Positions 5,096-8,199 of a stretch of DNA of 8,199 bases are shown here, one piece after another. How positions within the stretch are numbered: position 1 is the first letter of the stretch; each line of letters starts with the position of its first letter. Below the pieces are notes generated by a model. The model did not search any database. It was given only the letters and a program-made list of their open reading frames with translations, and was not told the origin of the DNA. Where the stretch lies: NCBI GenBank assembly GCA_003023245.1, contig PXTR01000043.1, positions 1-8,199 of the forward strand, given 5' to 3'. Position numbers and translations under genes: made by a program. This DNA is from Bacteroidetes bacterium QS_8_68_15. Lineage in GTDB: Bacteria; Bacteroidota; Rhodothermia; Rhodothermales; Salinibacteraceae.

Positions 5096-6232
5096 ATGCC
5101 TCCAGAATCCACCGCTCCCGTTCCCGACACTGAAAGCGCCGCCGCAACCGGCAACGACGCCCCCACCGTCGACCTGATCGCCTCCAGCGCGGGCCGGTGC
5201 GGTCTCGTGGCCGGAGCGGTGGACATCACCGAAACGACGCGCGCCGAGGCGGGCTACTGCGTGGCGGTGCGCATCCTGGAAAATAAGGCTCGCTACAACG
5301 AAGTCGAGGATGCGGACGGCACCTTTCGGACGCTGCGCCGCCCGCAGGTGATCGTCGGGGCGCTGGGGGAGCGGCAAGCGCTCAAAGGGTACAGCGGCGA
5401 CGTGCCCGACCGCCTCGCCCCCGGCGACGAACTGCACGTGCTCAACAAGGGCGGCATCATCGGGCGCTGCACCTCGTCCCACCCCGACCTCGGGCCGCCA
5501 CTCCGGGTAGAAGTGATCGGCGGCGTGCGGGCCACCGACGGCAGCGGGCTGGCGTGCCTGCAAGCGGGCGCGCTCCCGGCGGTGGAGTCGCTGACGGCCT
5601 CGGCTCCGCTGGTCATGGTGAGCGGCTCGTCGATGGACACCGGCAAGACGATGGCCGCCTGCGCGCTCATCGAGCAGCTCGCCGCCGAGGGCCGGCGTGT
5701 GGCCGCCGCCAAGCTCACCGGCGCGGCCCTCCAGCGCGACGTGCGCCGCATGGCCTCCGACGGCGCCGTCGCCACGGCCACCTTCACCGACGCGGGCGTC
5801 GTCGCCTCCACCGCCTGCGACATGCGCGCTCCCGCCAAAGGCATCATCACCCACCTCAACGAGGACGCCCCCGACGACGGCGGCGGCCCGCCGGACGTGA
5901 TCGTGATCGAGCTGGGCGACGGCTTCATCGGCCCCTACGGCGTGGACGGCCTCCTGCGCGACCCGCAGCTGCGCCACTTCACGCAGGCGCACGTCGTCAC
6001 CGCCTCGGACCTGGCGGGCGCCTGGGCCGCCGTTCGCTTCTTCGCCGAGCGGTTCGACGCGCCGATCACGGCCTTCACCGGCCCCGTCACCGACAACGCC
6101 GTCGGGCGCGACTACATCGAGGATATCCTGGGCCGCCCTGCGTTCAACGCCCTCCAGCAGCCGGAGGAACTCGTCGAGCGGGTGACCGATGCCCTCGACC
6201 GGCCGCCCCCGGCGGCGCTGTTTTCGGATTGA
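5096..6232 (+). CDS. Uncharacterised two-domain P-loop NTPase, BioD/DUF1611-like fold suspected
   Basis: The 378-residue soluble protein has no recognised function. Residues 1-25 are Ala/Pro-rich. Residues about 26-145 form a predicted beta-rich domain with GDVPDRLAPGDELHVLNKGG (101-120). From about 171 a P-loop domain starts: strand PLVMVSG, then Walker A-like GSSMDTGKT (177-185, Lys184), then a helix. AKLTGAALQRD (205-215) and TFTDAGVVAST (229-239) resemble the substrate-side loops of dethiobiotin synthetase and DUF1611-type enzymes. PDVIVIELGDGFIG (266-279) is the likely Walker B or acidic strand, with Glu272 and Asp275. This suggests ATP-dependent ligase or kinase chemistry rather than a motor. 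A true BioD is shorter and lacks the N-terminal domain. Start: ATG at 5096, no Shine-Dalgarno. Repeat copy C separates it from argC, so a link to arginine synthesis is unproven. Confidence 0.72.
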   Translation: MPPESTAPVPDTESAAATGNDAPTVDLIASSAGRCGLVAGAVDITETTRAEAGYCVAVRILENKARYNEVEDADGTFRTLRRPQVIVGALGERQALKGYSGDVPDRLAPGDELHVLNKGGIIGRCTSSHPDLGPPLRVEVIGGVRATDGSGLACLQAGALPAVESLTASAPLVMVSGSSMDTGKTMAACALIEQLAAEGRRVAAAKLTGAALQRDVRRMASDGAVATATFTDAGVVASTACDMRAPAKGIITHLNEDAPDDGGGPPDVIVIELGDGFIGPYGVDGLLRDPQLRHFTQAHVVTASDLAGAWAAVRFFAERFDAPITAFTGPVTDNAVGRDYIEDILGRPAFNALQQPEELVERVTDALDRPPPAALFSD

Positions 6233-6292
6233 GCCGTTCGATTCGAGCCGCCGGCGTTTGCAGCCTCGAGATAAGCGGGCAATGTACGCAAC

Positions 6293-6457
6293 GAGGCGTA
6301 TTGCGTGTAATGCGTATTGCGTAATGCGTAATGACGTCAGCCCGCATCGCTTCAGGTCAGACGCTGCCGGCAACGCCAATCCTGGAGCGACACCGCTTCT
6401 TTCGCTATCCCCACCGCGGACGAGCAACCTTACGACATACGCGACACGAAACACGCC
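6293..6457 (+). repeat. Dispersed intergenic inverted-repeat element, copy C (diverged)
   Basis: Same architecture and orientation as copy B. The left arm (6293-6335) has seven-base units, here mostly TANNGCG, as in TAATGCG and TATTGCG. GTCAGCCCG follows (6336-6344), then a GCTGCCGGC block (6363-6371), a diverged centre, GAGCAACCT (6422-6430), and a right arm with CATACGCGACACGAAACACG. Exact nine-base blocks at both ends match copy B, while the centre has drifted. The arms pair less well than in copy B. It fills most of the 257-base gap between the P-loop gene and argC. The gap's remainder shows no clear promoter or terminator. Confidence 0.72.
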
Positions 6458-6489
6458 GCCTGTCAACCGGCACGACCTTTTTCTTTGCT

Positions 6490-7629
6490 ATGAACGACTT
6501 CAAAGAACCCCCGCGCGTCGCCCTACTCCACGGCGCCGGATACGTCGGGGGCGAACTGCTTCGCCTGCTCGACCGGCATCCCGGCGTCCGGCTCACCGCT
6601 GTTACCAGCAGCACGTTCGCCGGGCAGCCCGTCTGGGAAGCGCACCCGGCGCTGCGCTCCACGAAGGACCGCCCCTTCTCCGAGCACGCCGACCTCGACG
6701 CCGCCGACGCGCTCGTGACTGCCGCCGGGCACGGGCAAAGCGCTCACGAGCTGCCGTCGCTGCTCACCGACAACGGCTTCGACGGTCGCTTTGACGGCGC
6801 AGTGGTCGATCTGAGCGCCGACTTTCGCCATGACGACCCGGCCCGCTACAACACGTGGCACGACTACGAGCACCCCGCGCCCGAATTGCTGAGCACCTTC
6901 GCCTACGGGCTGCCGGAAGTGCGCGCGCCCTACCGCGACACGCAGCGCGTCGCCAATCCCGGCTGCTTCGCCACGGGTCTCGCGCTGGCGCTCCGGCCGC
7001 TCGCGCAACACTGGCCCGCAGACGCCCCCTTTGCCCCGGCCGTCACCGCGCTGACCGGCGCGTCCGGCTCCGGCGCCACGCCCTCGGCGGCGACCCACTT
7101 CCCCGACCGCGCCGGCAACGTGCGCGCCTACAAGGTCTTCGCCCACCAGCACCAGCCCGAAGTGCTCGACGTGCTGGGCCGCCCCGGCGCGGATCTGGCC
7201 TTCACGCCGGCCTCCGGCCCGTGGAGCCGCGGCATCTGGGGCACCGCCCACCTCACGCTCCCCAACGGCCGTTCGCAAGGCGACGTGGACAGCTGGTTCG
7301 CCGACGCCTATGGCGACGATGGCAGCGACGCCCCGCTCGTGCGCACCTCGCCCGGCACGCTGCCGCAGCTGCACCACGCGGCGCGCACGCCCTTCTGCGA
7401 CGTCGGCTGGACGGTGAGGGGCAACCGCCTCGTCGTGGGCTTCGCGCTGGACAACCTCCTGAAAGGCGCCGCTTCGCAGGCCGTGCAAAACCTGAACCTG
7501 CTGCTGGACCTGCCCGAAACGATGAGTCTTTTGCAGGACGGCGAACCGCGGACCGGGAACGGCAGCCCCTCAAAACGCGAACGGACTGACAAGCCGACGA
7601 ACGCCCACGCCTCAACCGCTGCGGCCTGA
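6490..7629 (+). CDS. argC: N-acetyl-gamma-glutamyl-phosphate reductase
   Basis: The 379-residue cytoplasmic enzyme reduces N-acetylglutamyl-5-phosphate to the semialdehyde with NADPH, the third step of ornithine/arginine synthesis. The N-terminal Rossmann loop is HGAGYVGGELLRLL (14-27). VVDLSADFR (105-113) is a typical ArgC block. The catalytic cysteine is Cys159 in NPGCFATG (157-164). HQHQPEV (219-225) carries the likely catalytic histidine. GASGSGA (190-196) and the C-terminal DNLLKGAASQAVQNLN (321-336) are standard. A longer frame opens at 6331, but that part reads through repeat copy C, so the ATG at 6490 is chosen. The family usually ends soon after LPET (341-344). Here about 35 polar residues are added. 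A variant acting on LysW- or succinyl-linked substrates cannot be excluded. The next gene, argD, lies 63 bases on and is probably co-transcribed. Confidence 0.95.
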   Translation: MNDFKEPPRVALLHGAGYVGGELLRLLDRHPGVRLTAVTSSTFAGQPVWEAHPALRSTKDRPFSEHADLDAADALVTAAGHGQSAHELPSLLTDNGFDGRFDGAVVDLSADFRHDDPARYNTWHDYEHPAPELLSTFAYGLPEVRAPYRDTQRVANPGCFATGLALALRPLAQHWPADAPFAPAVTALTGASGSGATPSAATHFPDRAGNVRAYKVFAHQHQPEVLDVLGRPGADLAFTPASGPWSRGIWGTAHLTLPNGRSQGDVDSWFADAYGDDGSDAPLVRTSPGTLPQLHHAARTPFCDVGWTVRGNRLVVGFALDNLLKGAASQAVQNLNLLLDLPETMSLLQDGEPRTGNGSPSKRERTDKPTNAHASTAAA

Positions 7630-7633
7630 CCAA

Positions 7634-7668
7634 CCCCCGCACTCCCAAACCCCCGCACTCCCGCACTC
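7634..7668. repeat. C-rich direct repeats before argD
   Basis: CCCCCGCACTCCC occurs at 7634-7646 and 7650-7662, and a third partial unit CCGCACTC overlaps its end (7661-7668). The array occupies most of the 63-base argC-argD gap. It is followed by GCGAGCGAAGCGAGC and then the argD start codon. No terminator is visible, which fits argC-argD co-transcription. Confidence 0.7.
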
Positions 7669-7692
7669 TCCCCACGCGAGCGAAGCGAGCAT

Positions 7693-8199
7693 ATGACCAC
7701 GCAGGAGACGATCCGGCGCGAAGACGCTTTCCAGATCCCGACGTACAGCAAGATGCCCGTCGCGCTGGAGCGCGGCGAGAACTGCTACGTCTGGGACGCG
7801 GAGGGCGAACGATACCTCGACTTCTACGGCGGGCACTGCGTAGCGCTGCTGGGGCACTGCCCGCCGCGCGTGGTGAAGGCGGTGCAGGAACAGGCCGCCC
7901 GGCTCGTCTTCTACTCCAACGCCGCGTACAGCCCGGTGCGCGCCCGCGCCTCCGAGCGCCTGATGCAGATGGCCCCCGACGCAATGGCGCAGGCGTTTTT
8001 CTGCAACTCCGGCTCCGAAGCCAACGAGACGGCGCTCAAGCTGGCCCGCACGTCCACGGAAAAAAGCGGCCTCGTCGCCATGGAAGGCGGCTTCCACGGG
8101 CGCACCCTCGGCCCGCTTGCGGCCACGCACGCCGAAAAGTACCGCCGCCCGTACGCCGACATTTTGCCCGAGACGCACTTCGTCCCCTTCGCCGACGCC
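7693..8199 (+). CDS. argD: Acetylornithine aminotransferase, 5' part (cut by the window end)
   Basis: The first 169 codons are open to the window edge. The product is a class III PLP-dependent aminotransferase. In the arginine pathway it turns N-acetylglutamate semialdehyde, the ArgC product, into N-acetylornithine with glutamate as amino donor. YLDFYGGHCVALLGH (41-55) is the usual N-terminal ArgD block. CNSGSEANETALKLAR (104-119) binds the PLP phosphate. GGFHGRT (132-138) supplies the aromatic residue that stacks on PLP. The PLP lysine lies beyond the window. The start ATG at 7693 sits after GCGAGCGAAGCGAGC with no Shine-Dalgarno. Related enzymes (LysJ, AstC, GabT-like) share these motifs, and the position after argC is the main reason for choosing ArgD. 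Confidence 0.92.
   Translation, partial: MTTQETIRREDAFQIPTYSKMPVALERGENCYVWDAEGERYLDFYGGHCVALLGHCPPRVVKAVQEQAARLVFYSNAAYSPVRARASERLMQMAPDAMAQAFFCNSGSEANETALKLARTSTEKSGLVAMEGGFHGRTLGPLAATHAEKYRRPYADILPETHFVPFADA

Noticed and set aside
5027..6466. A 479-codon minus-strand frame opposite the P-loop gene.
   Set aside because: It runs through both intergenic repeats and has no family motif. The + frame has a complete Walker A motif and normal codon bias.
5096..7629. Operon joining the P-loop gene to argC, which would imply a role in arginine synthesis.
   Set aside because: The gap is 257 bases and filled by repeat copy C, and the P-loop protein shares no motif with known arginine-pathway enzymes.

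Overview
The window is about 8.2 kb of GC-rich bacterial DNA with seven genes, all on the + strand and separated by gaps of 63 to 257 bases. It suggests a high-GC member of the Bacteroidota/Rhodothermota line. The lysyl-tRNA synthetase carries a linker and motif-2 neighbourhood that I remember from Bacteroidota enzymes. The ArgC nucleotide-binding loop has the GAGY form rather than GASGY. No start codon is preceded by a clear Shine-Dalgarno sequence, which is also typical of that group. This placement rests on remembered family traits, not on a search.

Layout. 1-81: 3' end of an unidentified gene. 82-316: a dispersed inverted-repeat element (copy A, inverted), a UUCG-loop terminator, and a C-rich duplication next to the start of lysS. 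317-1873: lysS. 1874-2051: repeat copy B. 2052-3341: a drug/metabolite-type MFS exporter. 3342-3573: palindromes, a hairpin and a perfect 15-base tandem duplication. 3574-4905: a DUF445-type membrane protein with a long acidic N-terminal extension. 4906-5095: alternative hairpins in C/G-rich repeat DNA. 5096-6232: an uncharacterised two-domain P-loop protein. 6233-6489: repeat copy C. 6490-7629: argC. 7630-7692: C-rich direct repeats. 7693-8199: the first 169 codons of an argD-type aminotransferase, cut by the window edge.

How the genes relate. Only argC and argD form a clear functional pair, catalysing consecutive steps of ornithine/arginine synthesis. lysS, the MFS gene, the DUF445 gene and the P-loop gene have no evident shared pathway, and repeat-bearing gaps separate them, so they are probably independent units.

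The most interesting material is between the genes. Three elements of about 155-165 bases share internal blocks and have arms of 7-base units that are inverted relative to each other. One copy lies in the opposite orientation. Other gaps carry short-period repeats that end just before start codons. The best candidate for an undescribed gene is the P-loop protein. I see no CRISPR array, tRNA, rRNA, transposase or phage gene.
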